Shown here piece after piece: positions 11,501-24,400 of a stretch of 64,000 nucleotides of DNA. Below the pieces are notes generated by a model that saw nothing but the letters and a program-made list of their open reading frames with translations, was not told the DNA's origin and did not search any database. Within the stretch, counting starts at the first letter, position 1, and the number at the start of each line of letters is the position of its first letter. The stretch spans positions 1,039,001-1,103,000 of the forward strand of contig PVNU02000773.1 in the NCBI GenBank assembly GCA_003013855.2, read 5' to 3'. The position numbers were made by a program, and so were the translations under genes. This DNA is from Liriodendron chinense. Lineage: Eukaryota; Streptophyta; Magnoliopsida; Magnoliales; Magnoliaceae.

Positions 11501-13060
11501 GATTGGAGGATGCTAAGGAGTTGGAGCTCACCTTCTAGAAGAGTTGGGAGACTTGGTGTTTGCCATGAAAGGTGATAAGGCTTTGGGTCTTGATGGCTTC
11601 ATCGGATTGTGTTGAGAAATCATAGACGTTGACCTAATGAAGATCCTTATCAATGGCACTCCCTATGGCTGCTTCTATAGTTGCCTGCGATCTTCGACAG
11701 GGAGACCCTGTCTCCCCTTATTTATTCACTATCATTATGGAAACCTTTTGGTACATGTTGGAAGTGTGCCAGGAAAAGGGGTTAATAATGTTGCAATATA
11801 CCAAACAGCATGTCACCATCACACACCTTCTAATTGCTAATGAGTTCATGCTATTCCCTTATCTAGATGTTAATGCAATGCGATGCTGGAAAGAGACACT
11901 AAATGAAATCCATGCCTATTCAGAGCTCAGCTCTAATTACCAAAAATGCAATGTCTTTTCCTCTGCAAGTCTCACTAGTGGCAAGGATGTTATTCTTTGT
12001 TTGATCGGCATGCCCGAAGGATTACTCCCTGTAAAATATGTTGGTTTACCTCTTGCCTCATAGACTCAAGCTTGTTGACTGTGGAACTTACTTGACAAAA
12101 TTCAGAAAAAGCTTGTTGGACGGAAAGCAAGAGTCTATCCTTTGATGGACGGCTGAGCTTATAATCGTTTTTGGGGAACGACTTTCCTTCTTCCTTGAAA
12201 AGCTATAGACGTTATTGAGAAGCATGCAAGAAATGTTATGTGGGGCGATGGGGGCAAGAGATCTATTCACCCCATTAATTGGGAGCACATCTGCCCACCC
12301 AAAGGAAGAGAGGACTTGGCATTAAATGCATTCGGACATGGATGCTATCTCTATGGCACATGAACTTCCATTCATTCTGGGAGAGAGGCAGTCCATATGG
12401 AAGGATTGCCAAATACATGAAAGCATAATTTATTTGGGCGATTGATCCTAAACCCACTGCCTTTATGATATGGAAGAACATTCTTAGCATGAAGAATAGA
12501 GTTATACCTCATGTTGTGCATCTTGTTGATGATGGGAGAAAAACTTATGTCTAGCATGACCTTTGTATCAGTGCAGACAGTATCGCTGAAAGGTGTTAAA
12601 CTCAAGAGACTACATTGTGGAAAATGTGGAGAAGAAGAAAGAAAGGAGAAGAAATATTTTCTTCATATATCTCTCGCTCCAAATGTGCTAATTGAGCAAC
12701 CTACATGACCAGAGAATAGTCCAACAAGCATCCTGAAGAAATACGCTTATAGCGGACACTCGGGGTATTGCATCTCTGAATTTTGCTGAAACATTCATCC
12801 ATATCAAGAAGGCCAAAGACATGATATTTGGGAGTATTATTTGTGATCAGAGAGTAGTCCAACAAGCATCCTGACGAAAGTCTTTTATAGCGGACACTCG
12901 GGTATTGGCATATCTGAATTTTGCTGAAACATTCATCCATATCTAAAAGGCCAAAGACATGATATTTGGGAGTATTATTTGGGATGTTCGAAGCCAGTTG
13001 CTTTTTGTTTACAATCCTGATGATAGAGACCAGCTCTCCGAAAAATAAAATCACTTTGGG
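11500..13060 (+). pseudogene. L1 LINE reverse transcriptase remnant
   Basis: The + strand holds decayed L1 ORF2 in several frames: GDKALGLDGF near 11570, LRQGDPVSPYLFTIIME near 11690 and, further on, VKYVGLPLAS near 12030, all landmarks of plant L1 reverse transcriptases. The YADD-like active site is degraded. Stops and shifts are frequent. A 138-bp tandem duplication follows at 12710-12983. Confidence 0.75.
12710..12983. repeat. 138-bp tandem duplication
   Basis: Two adjacent copies, 12710-12847 and 12848-12983, beginning CAGAGAATAGTCCAACAAGC and CAGAGAGTAGTCCAACAAGC and both ending GGGAGTATTATTTG. The copies differ by about ten substitutions, so the event is not very recent. Confidence 0.85.
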
Positions 13061-13130
13061 ATTGTTCTGATGTGCAAACTGAAACTATTGGATCAGCTTC
13101 TAAGCGAAGTCAAGAGGCGACCCGCCGGCC

Positions 13131-13131
<1 letters not shown>

Positions 13132-13162
<31 letters not shown>
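13132..13162. repeat. Poly(C) tract of 31 bases
   Basis: Uninterrupted C-run as given. Long G/C homopolymers are rare in plant DNA and also a common place for assembly or length errors. Confidence 0.9.
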
Positions 13163-13163
<1 letters not shown>

Positions 13164-14929
13164 AAGGAACTGAATATCCACGATATCTCTCAAGGCATGA
13201 CGGCAAATTGGAGAGGGAACCGTCAAGGCAGACCATAAAGAGAGCCAGCTAGCCCTTATAGTGGAGTGAGGTACCATATATCGCAACGGCTATCAACAGT
13301 TCCTTGTTCAAATGGTTCTCATTTTTCCTTCATAGGGGAAACTGACTAACCCCTTTTCTTGGTGACATCCAACTCTCATGATTTTGGGGGTTGGGGAGGA
13401 AATGGAAAGCAATTTTTTTGGAGGTTTTTTTTTTTTTCCTCATTTAATTCAATTGCCTGAAATGTTGGGTTCCGTGGAAACTGCTATCTTTTTTAAGGTT
13501 GTCATCTAATCCAAACACCACCTAATTGTTTGTAGTGGATATCCAATGGACAGTAAAAACAGAAGGGAGTAATGGTCCAAATTTTGACAAGTGTCAACTA
13601 ATTAGAGGTAGGATTGGCTAATCAGTCTAATTTTCAGGAATCAGGATACGAGCAATAAATAGTGGTCCACTATTTATCATGCAAAGTGGGACAAATCATC
13701 TTCACGAGATTTTGTGAACTTCAATATCTTAGTTCTTGGTTTTTCTTTTCCTCTTTTCTATCATCCACATTCCAATGATGTCTTTTATAGTCATTAACCA
13801 ACTGTCCCTTTTTCTTTTTGGGAATTATAATCTAAATGTGAATCGATGAGTTGACGCTTGATGTATATAAACTTGATTAATGGCTCCTTAACATAGTGAC
13901 GTATGGGGTTGCGGGTGGTGGGATGGCCCATTCTGGACCCCTCTTAAAAGTGGAAGGTTGATGTTTGGTGGGCAGCTGACACAACCATCCTCATGTACCC
14001 AACCGGCAATGAGAGTGCAAAACTCCCACGGGTGGAATTGCTTTAAAAAAAAATTATTTTATAGAATATTTTTTCAGAAAGAATCTGGTCAAATTTTTAT
14101 TAATTATGATCCGATTTATGAATCTATTCGATTTGCCCCCTAGAGCCCTTTGCATGATACTTGAAATAAAGATGAATTATGCATATTATAATTGGTAAGA
14201 AGAACAATATTATTTAGATGAAAGGGCATGCATTGTGAGAGATGCATTATTTGTGGCCACAATCTTATATCCTTGAAGGAACATATAAAGGAGGAGAAAA
14301 CGACAACATCATAATAGATAAAAACGACCTTGCTGGTCTGGAAGTATTGATCTCAATGGAAAATGGAACAATGGGCCTGCTAACCATGAAATTAATACTT
14401 TGTATCTTAGAGAATTACCTATTTCTAATTTTGTATGATTTTGATAAGAAAATTCTTTATTTAAGTGAAACATTTTATCCTCTGTCTGTATGGTTGTAAT
14501 GCAGTAAATCTTAATGAGGTATCTCTTAAACCAACATAAGCAGACAAAATGTTGTGCAAACATATGCACTTTTCTATTTGTTCCATGGGTTTCATACTTC
14601 TATAATCATTTGTTTAGATTTTGTCTCATAGATGCACCACTATAGTTTTTTGCTGAGTTGCTGCAAATATGCATCTCCAACGATTCTCGCATGGTATATA
14701 GGATCTGGTTGTTAACTGCCATTGCATGGCATGTGTAATATGTTTCTGTTTGTTTTTTCTCGCTTTTTTTCCTGATATTTTGATAAAATAGCAATGGTTT
14801 TGGTCATGAGATTTTGAAGATGATTCCTGTGTCAACATAATCTGATCACATAATCAGATTTATATTTTGGAATAAAATGAATTTTGTAGTTTCATGGATT
14901 TTCTGTTAAATGGTTGGGTAATTATTAGA
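13163..14929. other. Interval without recognised features
   Basis: Contains only short open frames with no protein-family resemblance and T-runs near 13425. No terminal repeats or exon structure seen. Confidence 0.4.
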
Positions 14930-15159
14930 AACTACACCTGGAAGTGATGTACCAACCAGTGGCACACTCATGCAAAGATGGGTTGATGCCAGGTGTGTAG
15001 CTGGTAGCAGAACTTTCTGCCAAGCCATCACGAGAGTTCTCTGTCTTGAATATGATTGGTGAAATAGGATATGTATATCCCAAATCAACTGGGCCATGGG
15101 GCTCAAAGTTTCCATGGTCGAGGTAGGGAGCATAATTGACCCAGGGTATGTGTTGTCTT
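14930..15159 (-). pseudogene. Possible orphan exon of unknown family
   Basis: On the minus strand, 15159 down to 14930 is open and has the look of conserved protein: it includes NYAPYLDHGNFEPHGPVDLG, YTYPISP and NPSLHECATGWYI before a stop. A TAG acceptor-like site would lie just beyond the hAT element that is inserted at 15168, only 8 bases from the frame. I do not recognise the family, and no neighbouring exon was found. It may be a gene fragment left by duplication or an exon of a minus-strand gene broken by the element. Confidence 0.35.
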
Positions 15160-15167
15160 AATGCTAT

Positions 15168-15735
15168 CAGTGTTTTAAATAGCTACGCTATGTAGCATGT
15201 AGCTTACACTACGTAGAGTAGCTTAGCCTTAACGCTACGTAGCTCATGAAAATAGCTCAAGTCACGTGTAGCCTACGCTACATGATAATTTGCATTCGCT
15301 ACACGCTATATAAACTAAGCTACACGCTACGTGCCTCACGTTACAAGTTATTTTTCATTACAACATTAAAATCAAATAATATTTTCGATGATTTGTTACA
15401 TTTTTCTATTTTCAATATTTAATGCTTCTAGTAAAAATAATACAAGTAATAGTATTAATTAGTTTTGTTGCTCTTTCTTTACCTTTATACTTAATGATTA
15501 CCCTTTTTTATTGCTTTAAGTTGCGTTTGGATGCACCAAATATCACGAAAATTTGCTAAATTTCATTATTAATCAGTCTAATTTGGTGAATATCATGGAA
15601 TTAGTACAACCAAGAACAACCTTAATTAAAAATCTAGAAGTAACGTGTAGCCTACGCTACACGTTATTTAGCTTACGCCTCACGCTTCAGAGGGGTGAAC
15701 GCTACGCTACACGCTATTCGCTATTTAAAACACTG
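15168..15735. mobile_element. Complete 568-bp non-autonomous hAT element
   Basis: The ends are a perfect inverted repeat, CAGTGTTTTAAATAGC and GCTATTTAAAACACTG, flanked on both sides by the same 8-bp target duplication AATGCTAT (15160-15167 and 15736-15743). Eight-base duplications are diagnostic of the hAT superfamily. Both ends carry clusters of TAGCTTACGCTAC-like repeats, as expected of subterminal transposase-binding sites. No transposase is encoded. A second, partial copy is at 1-461. Confidence 0.92.
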
Positions 15736-15743
15736 AATGCTAT

Positions 15744-17985
15744 ATGTAGTTAGATAAGGGTTTGGTAATCAGGTAATAAACATTAATCAACTATCTACTT
15801 ACAAACAAGGAAATCTAGAGAGATTCAGCACAAGAAATTAGAATGATTCAATAGGGCCATACCCAAAAATATAAAGTCCAAGTAAAAGTGTAAAAATGAT
15901 CTAAGGATATGAGAATATCCCCACTTCTAGCATAAACCGGTCCTCAAACCTCATATCAATTAGATCCAAACAACCGATCAGTACTTCTCCATCACATTAG
16001 CAAAATGGGCCAAGCTTGTGACTCGTTGGTGTAAGATTTGAAAGATTGGAGGACCAAAGTTTAGGATTTTAAATTTGGACCAAGGAAATGGATTTTGGGA
16101 TATGGGCAACAACTACACAGTGCGGCTGGCATGTACAGCCGCATGCCAGCCCGTATGGACTAGTTGTACGGACTATACGACAGACATGTCGGTCGCACGT
16201 GTGGGGGGTTTTTATTTTTAGGGTTGGTGTGGTGAAAGGTTTTGATGTAGGATGGCCTAAACTTTCATGCATGTATGAGACATTAAATTCAGTGGAATAA
16301 ATCAAGCAATCTAAATTAAACATTCAACAACTATCATCATAATCAAGAAAAATATAAAGGAAACATGCAATAAAAGAGGCCATCATCATAATCTCATAGT
16401 GAGGGTTTCAAATCATGCGTGGATTGGATCCGGCGAGGGATGAAACCTCCCGATCTTGCATGGTTATGATCCAACGCTCAATAAGGTTCACTAGTCCGGG
16501 GAATCAAGGGATTTCTCAGATTAGGGAATGAAAATCTGAGAGAAATAGGTTTAGGGATCAATTCTCAGATTTTAGGGTTGCGGATAATGGGAGAAAATAA
16601 GTTTAGAAGAAAGAGGGAAGAAAAAGAATTACTATAGAAGAAAGTTGGAAAAAGGAGTGAAGAAGAAAGAAGAAGAAGATTAGGGAAGAAGATGAAGATC
16701 CATAGAGAGAAGGAGAGGAAGAGGGAGATAAGCCACCAAAGCTTTTTCTTCTTTTATCAAATCAATAGCATAATGAAAAAGGTTTAGGGCAACACCCTTA
16801 TAAAATTCGGAATTAACATAATTACCAAAATACCCCTACTAACAAAATTTCAAAAAAAAAAAAGACATTCGCACTGAAAAAACATGCACACACTGACCCA
16901 AAACTTAAATAAGTAAAAGTGCATATAATAAACACAAATCTAAGATGCCAGATGGCCTCCGATGATGGCACGATGAAAGTGGTCCATGACGAACCAATGG
17001 TCCGATCATGTCATCCTTGCTTTCCAACGGTCCAATCATCTCCTCCAAGCAACTTACACATGTCCTCCCAATGTGGGGTCTTCTCAAATGTCCTCGAACC
17101 ACATGTGTAAGGTCTTCGATACTCCTCAAGTCGTCAGTCGTCACGAATGATTCAAGCCCGTCATCATCGAGCCATAAAGATATAGGTGTCACTCACCTCC
17201 TACGTTGATAAACCCTAAAGGGCTTGATGTCTGCATCAGGTTTGATGAGTAAAGGAAAAAAAAGAATAAGATGGAGAGAAGAAAATGGTTTTCTAAAGAG
17301 AAGAAGAAGAAAGAAAATCAAAAGGGGATGAACTTTACCTTCATTGAGCACCTTGGAAATCAAGAAAGAAGAACTTTAAAATTCGAGCGGAATCCTCAGC
17401 GCTCTTAGGCCAATTCTGAAACCCTAGCTCTTTTTCTTAAATGAGAGAAGAAAATTTCACAAAAGCAAGCATTAGAGGGGCTAGACGTTCCCCCTTTCTT
17501 TTATTTATTTCAACTTCCAAAATTACAAAAATGCCATTATAAGTCCATCTTTAAAATATTAAAACCCTAATGCAATAAACTAAATCTGAACCATTCAATA
17601 GTCACTAAATAATGTCTAAAACATATAAAAACTTAAAAAAAGGAACGGGCCACCCGTGGTGGGCCCAGATCGATCCAACGGCTGGATGGCCCAATCGGGA
17701 ACAACTAACGGTCCGATTGCCATCCAGTCAAGGATCTATGGTTGAGACCGCCTCTGATCGTTAATCTGTACACACACGTCACCTATGAGCCTCAGATAAG
17801 AATGTGCACATGTGTGGGGTCACATGGTCCGTCAGAAAATGGGCCCGGTGGGTCCAGTGTCCATCCACATTAAGTCTTCTGCTCCAACACTCTAACGACG
17901 ACGTCTCCTCCTCTGGTAAACCCTCAATGGTGTACCACTGATGTCCTCATCAATAATTGTTGAGCATTGTTGATTTGGGGAGTGC
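15744..17985. other. Non-coding interval, possibly LTR-derived
   Basis: No gene recognised. 16570-16760 and 17240-17310 are purine-rich; 16900-17900 carries phrases of the GGCCCAGATCGATCCAACGG type seen in plant repeats. Two halves (16380-17220 and 17230-17960) have similar layout but no convincing alignment by eye. Confidence 0.35.
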
Positions 17986-17989
17986 TTGT

Positions 17990-18190
17990 ATGAAAAAATT
18001 ATTTCTCATCATTTTAGTTAGTTGTAATGGCTTTTTAGGCTCTCTTTGTTTTTCTTCTTTCTTTAATAAAATTTTCATTGCACCTTAAAAATAGAAAAAG
18101 AAAAAGAAAAAAGAAATTCAATGCCATTAAGAAAAGCTGATCCCAAGTACATGGGACTAGGCTATGATGATGACAACGACTATGATGATG
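17990..18190 (+). repeat. L1 3' tail followed by an RTE tail
   Basis: 17990-18115 ends with TTTAATAAAATTTTCATTGC and an A-rich run, an L1 3' end. 18120-18190 carries GCTGATCCCAAGTACATGGG and ATGATGATG repeats, the 3' end of an RTE element. Both are 5'-truncated. Confidence 0.5.
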
Positions 18191-18377
18191 TTCTTGTTGT
18201 TTCTTTCGTGCTACAAGATCAAACATTTGGGATGTGCCAAATGTAATTGATATTGGTTCTCTCAATGTGGGAAGGAGTTTGTTGATGGTATGGCTTTTTC
18301 AATGGACAGAGGATTTCTACTTTCTAGTTAATTATTTTGGTTCACTTTCATGCACTTACTCGATCCTTTCCTTGCAG

Positions 18378-18448
18378 GAGTCTTCATGCCACTTCTCAAG
18401 AAGCTGTTTGTACATGACCAGTAGCTCCATATCATTAGCTGGGTCATA
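18378..18448 (+). promoter_or_regulatory. Likely 5' UTR part of Agenet exon with short uORFs
   Basis: TTTCCTTGCAG at 18367-18377 is a strong splice acceptor. The 71 bases to the ATG contain two upstream ATGs (about 18385 and 18412) opening frames of roughly a dozen codons each that stop before or over the main start. If this exon is used, the uORFs could damp translation. The first exon and promoter were not located. Confidence 0.4.
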
Positions 18449-21400
18449 ATGGAAAAAACTGATAACCTGCCTTTTAAAGTTGGCCAATTGGCTGAGTCGA
18501 AGTCCTTTATTGTAGGTTTTCGTGGCGCATGGTTCCGATGCAAGGTAGCCTTAAAAGATAGTAGAAGTTAAAACCTCTTTGATTTACTTTTGTCATAAAG
18601 TAGTAATTTGTTAAATATGGATGGTTGGCACAACCCTTATACAACGCTTATATAATATTATAAGGGTTGAAATATTTGATGTGAGAGTTGTACTTTTGGG
18701 TCATTGAAGAACTTCAAATTTGAATGGCTACAGTCCCAATGTGTTTTATTGCAATATGTTGGGATGTATTCTAGCAAACCTCAAGAGAATTCGTGGGATC
18801 CCCACCACACACACACACACACACACACGCACGCACGCACAAAAAAAAAGGTTTTCGCCAGGATTTTTGTTACTTGATGCCTATTTCAATGGTGTTATAT
18901 GGCCTGAACCAAATTAGGGTTGTCAATACTTGAGAGAATCGTCTCCTGTTGCTTCCCAAACAAGCCCTAAGATTTTATTACGGAGCTAAATTCTTGGCCT
19001 TAGCAATTTTTGTGACCCTCATACTCAGTTTTATTTATTTTGAAACAGATAAAAGGTATTAGTTTAAAGAGAGGACGCGTTGCGCATTTCTTGGAGTTCT
19101 TTGACTTTCCAGATGAAAGTAAGTAAACTATGATTTTTCACTTTGATTTCTTTTATACTATAGAATTTTATTAACAAATTATTATTCTTCTCTAAATCAT
19201 CTTTGGTGAGTGAGCAAGTCTCCATATCCCCTCTTACCACCTCAATCCAAGTACTTATACGTTTCTCAGCCTCTTTTCTGGCTCTTCTACTCCAATCAGT
19301 GTTACCCTTCTTAGCTGTCTCTGTTCTTTGTTTCACATGAGCTAACCATCTCAAATGATTCTCAATTTGCTTTTCCATCATGCTATCTTCTATTAATACT
19401 ACTCCCTGGTTCTTCGGATAACGTCATTCGTAATTCTATCCTTTGTAGTCTTCCCATACATCCATGTCAGCATCCTCATATCTGCAACACTCAACCATTG
19501 CTTCAAATTACTTTTGTTTGTTCATAATTCTATCCTTCAGTCTCCCCACACATCCATCTCAACATCCTCACCTTCCGCAACACTACCTTGTTTCCAATGC
19601 CATTTCTTCTTTCAAAATGATTATCCTTTTTTTTAAAGTAAACTATAGATAGACTACAAGTCAAAATCTGTTTATGTTTTCCTGACGGAAAAGGAAAATT
19701 AATGTACTTGACTGCAAAAAGCTTGATGAAAAGATAATAAGTATGATGAGTGGGTTCAAGAGAATGCTCAAATTATGATGTGGTTGTGGAACAATATGTA
19801 GCCATTTGTCAACATGAATGTTTTGGGATATTTCCAAAGAGAATTGGGAGGTTTAAGTGAGATATATTTTGTAGGCCAAAACATCTCAAATACATATCTA
19901 TTGTTTCAAGAAACTTTGGAATAATATTCCAATCTGAAAGGGACGTGGGAAGAGTTAAATTTGTACCAGCTCTTAACCAATGATTTAGAGGAACAATGGC
20001 AACAATGCGAGGAATTTTGAGTTACAAAGTTCTTTATCTCGTCTTAATCCATAATATGAGCTAGTATGAGAACAATTTTGGGAGAGACAGAGATGTCCCA
20101 TTTGTTGAATTTAGATGAGGTGTATATGTGTCCTGAACATGCATCTCTTGGGACTAGAGCCACCACTGGTGGAGTAGGTGACAGATCAATTCTAGTTTCT
20201 TTTGCTGGATGCGGTGATGGTGGCCAACGTGGTCAAAGTAGTCATGGAGGCCATTAAGGTGGTTGTGGGTCTGGGAAGGTCATGGACCCAAAAAGTGCAT
20301 TCAATATGGTTGTACACATCAAAGAATGGAAGGTGCTGGGATGTGCATGGTAAACCAGCATGGGCCAATTAAGTTTTTATTTTTATTTTTATTCTTTTGA
20401 TGAGTAACTGAGCTCGAACTCGAGATGTCAATGTTGGGAGACACCCTGTCTATCATTGAGCTATGGACTTGAGCCTCAGTTGGTTGTCTTATTCTGAAGA
20501 AAGCAATGATAACTGATCAGTTGGGTCTATCCCCTCTAGAAAGCAAAGGAGTATTTCTGGTGATTTAGTCATCTTAACAAAGATGAACATTCTAAGTTGT
20601 CGAAGAGGTGGCCTTCTACTTCCTCTTTCACTGCCGCCTTTGTGAATTCAGGTATATCTTATCTCGTTTCCCATCAGTTTGCTCTTGGGTCTTTGACTCG
20701 GGAGCATGCAATATATGGCGGGTGACTTAAATTCTTTTTTCCATTTTGATTAATCTGTCTCTGGTTCCTCTGTTACTTTTGCTAATGGTACATTGTCTAA
20801 AGCATTTGGTTTGGGTACAAGTCTTCCCAAGTATTCTATCATAGTGTCCTCTGTCCTTTATGCACAAAACTTCCCCTCATCCTTATGTCTGTTAGTAAAC
20901 TTAAGAAATCTGTTAGTTGTTTCTAATGTTCTATCCTACCTATTGTGTATGTCAAGATCTACGGATGAGTCAGAAGATTGGTGGAGGACATCGACCCGGT
21001 GGCGCGTATTATATGGATAGGGAATCTTTTGAACATTCTGTGTAGACAATTATATTACCTCAGCAATGGCATTGTTGGTTTGGTCATTCTTTAAATAATT
21101 TGAAAGGTGTTGTTTTCCTCTGTTCGTGTTAAGAGCGTGAGGTTTATGAGCTGAGCACATGGACCTACACTGTGATGTCTGTTTGCTCTATGTTTATTAC
21201 AAATGGAGTGGGGGGTGTAAGCATTGATTTCATGGTATTCAAAATTGGTTATGTACAGTAACCAGTTGTAGATCTTATATCTGTTGGAGAAGAGAACCAC
21301 ATTTAGCATCTGTATACGCCTCAACATCTAGGTGACCATGCTTGGAATGGAGAATTCCTCTGCCAGGAGACCCTTTTAAACATCTCAGAATATGAAAAAC

Positions 21401-24400
21401 AATATCATGGTGACTAGAACAAGGTGCGTGCATAAACTAACAACACTGACTGCATATGATATGTATCAAGTCTAGTGATTGTTAATTAACCAACCAGTTC
21501 CTGATACAAGCTCACATCTAGCAACGAATCACCACTATCTAACTGAAGGTGATGATTCTTTTCAATTGCAGTATTACATGTCCCAGCTCCCAGCTGACTA
21601 ACATTATGTAATAGGTCAAAAATATATTTCTGAAAAGAGGACTATTCCTCTTTGTTTAGATCTAGCGACCATTGTTGTCAAATAGCATAAGTGATTGGAT
21701 GTGACATAAGGGGTCTGTGTACATATGCGATCGCATAATCGCATATGCCATAGCACAACCCCCCAAAAAATTTACATGTTTTCATTACATAAGTGATGGC
21801 ACAATCACATATGTGATCACATAATCGCATAAATCATCGCATATGCCTGATACTACCCCGGTTGTGCTAAAAGCTTAAGCTGTTAGGGAACGGCAGAACA
21901 ATGTATGTCCAGGGGGTTTGCTGACACATCCAACACCTCCCCTCACGTGCAGGGCTCTATACTGGGCTCCGCACGTGATACTCTGGGCTCAGATAACACC
22001 AAATGCCCAAAATACCAAAAATTTGCAAACCCAGGGACTCGAACACCAGATGTCCTGCTTTGATACCATGATACTACCCGGGTGCGCTAAAAGCTTAAGC
22101 TGTTAGGGAACTGGCAGAACAATGTATATCAAGGGGTTTGCTGACACCTCCAACAATGCCATGGCATAAAAATGCATATGCCATTATGGTTATAAAACTG
22201 CATATGCGATATATGCTCCCAAAATGGCATACGCGATCGCATATGACAACACTGCTAGCGACCTCAATTCTTAAGTATACCGCATGGGACCAAGATCTTT
22301 AATATCAAACTCCTGACCAAGAAATTGTTTCAACTGCTGAATTCCTTCCAAATCATCCCTAACGATAACAATGTCATCAACATAAACAATGACAGTTGCA
22401 ATTCCAGTTGACTGTTGAAAAAAAATGTGATTTGCACAACTACAAGTATACCCGAACTTCAGCGTAGTTGCAGTAAAGTTCTTAAACCAAGCATGAGGAG
22501 ATTGTTTTAGGTCATAGACAGATTTTCAGAGCATACACACTTTCTTGAACCCAAAGAAGAACGGAACCTTGGCAGCAGGTTTATATACATTTCTTCCTTT
22601 CAATCACCATGGAGAACTGCATTTTGCAATGAAGTGGATGAAGAGGCCATGGGTTGTTAGCTATGAGGGAAGAACACGAACGGAGTTTAGCTGTACAACC
22701 ACAACAAATGTTTCATGAAAGTCAACACCTTGGGTTTGAGCAAACCCTTTCACCACTAAGCGAGCTTTGTATCCCTAGTGTGTTGTAATGGCCGTTACGG
22801 GGCTGTGAAGGTAACGGTGGCGACTATTACATGTTATGGGGTCGTAAAGGCTGTAACAACCATTACAGAAAAAATGACCCGTAACGGCCGTTACAGCCCC
22901 CATAAAGGATGTAAAGGTCCATTATGGGACCGATACAGGTTTTTCGAAAAGAGAGACCGTAACCCGTAACAGCTGTTACAGGCCCGTATTGTAAAGGTAA
23001 CGGTGGTGGCTGTTACGGCCATCATTCCCGTTATGGAATACGTTGTTTGTATCTCTCTATTGCACCATCAAGTCTATACTTCAATGCAAAGATCCATTTA
23101 CATCCTACCTCATGTTTCCTGACTAGTAACTCAATGACTTCTCATGTCTTTCTTCTTCTTCTTTGTTTTTTTTTTTTTTTTCCCCTTCAAAGACCGCATT
23201 TCATCAAGAATAAGTTGTCTCCACTTGGGATGAGATAAGGCCTGACTAACTCGTGAAGGATCTTTTTTTACACACGCACTCACACCCCACACACACGCGC
23301 GCACTCACACCACAGTGGGATTTCACCACAATGGGTACTCAAACCCATGACCTTGTGTTGAAACTCTTGTGAGTCTACCACCGAGGCATGAGTAAGGACT
23401 AAGGATCCAACTCGTGAAGGATTTGTAACAGAGGAAGTAAAGGACAAGGAGAGATCTATAGGAAATCAAATTTGAAATTGGATGAGATATACAGGTACAT
23501 CTTTTGCAAAGAGCAAGGGGAAGATCATTTTCTGAAGTAAGTGGCGTTAGGTATATGAGAGATCATACCTGGCTCTGGGACATTTAGATGGAAGTTTATT
23601 ATGAGGCAAATATCCTTTCCCTGTCTTTTCTATGAACATATGTCTACTTACTTTCAACTTGCCTTGGTGGTAAAGTGACTGGAGGAGAGACTGAAGAGGG
23701 GTGTCACCATGTGTAGACTGAAAGGTAGTGGATTTAACATCATTCAAGGAATCAAACAAGTAGAGTCCATCATGCTCATGGCCACCTCCAATCCTTTGCC
23801 CAGTCTTCATGTCTTGAAATACACAGAAGAAAGAAGGTCACACTACAATTAAGTGACCAGGTGAGTTTGCTAAAGATTAGTAGACAAGTTCAGAACATGA
23901 AGGACATAAGACAGACAATGAAGGAGATAGATTGATGGTACCGTACTTGTTCTCTCATCATAAGTACTTGACCTATCATCAATTTTTACACCACCTAAAT
24001 CAGAAGAAAATGAATACGATAAATAATGAGAATGCATACCCATGATATAATCAAGCACTCTAGAATCAATTGTCCATGATGAACTAGGAGGATCATTGGG
24101 CACTAGCTTAGCAGAAGCAAATATACATCGTTGATCCGTGATAAGCTGGAGGGATGTAGCACCCTCGAGAACAGTAAAACGTTGATTGTGGTTAGAAATT
24201 TCATCTGTAGGAGATCTGTGAGAAACATTTGAAGAATGCATAGCATTCAAGTCTATATGAACAAGTTACTCAATGCCTGCACTAGCAAAATAGGCCTTCT
24301 TCTGAGGGTGGCCCACTATATTCAAACACGTCTTTCTCATATGTTAAGGTCATCTTCAATGAGTGCAAGAAAGCTTGTTGACATCAGCAGGGGTATTACC

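Noticed and set aside
13070..13252. Frame with a polyproline run
   Set aside because: Produced by the poly(C) tract in a decayed LINE; no start context, exons or homology.
18227..18443. Upstream frames as extra Agenet coding exons or a BAH domain
   Set aside because: An in-frame TAG at 18422 precedes the ATG and no BAH-like sequence was seen between 7.7 and 18.4 kb.
22790..23040. Possible CRISPR-like or satellite array
   Set aside because: The repeated GTAACGG units are irregularly spaced, in both orientations, and bounded by an 8-bp target duplication, so this is a transposon.
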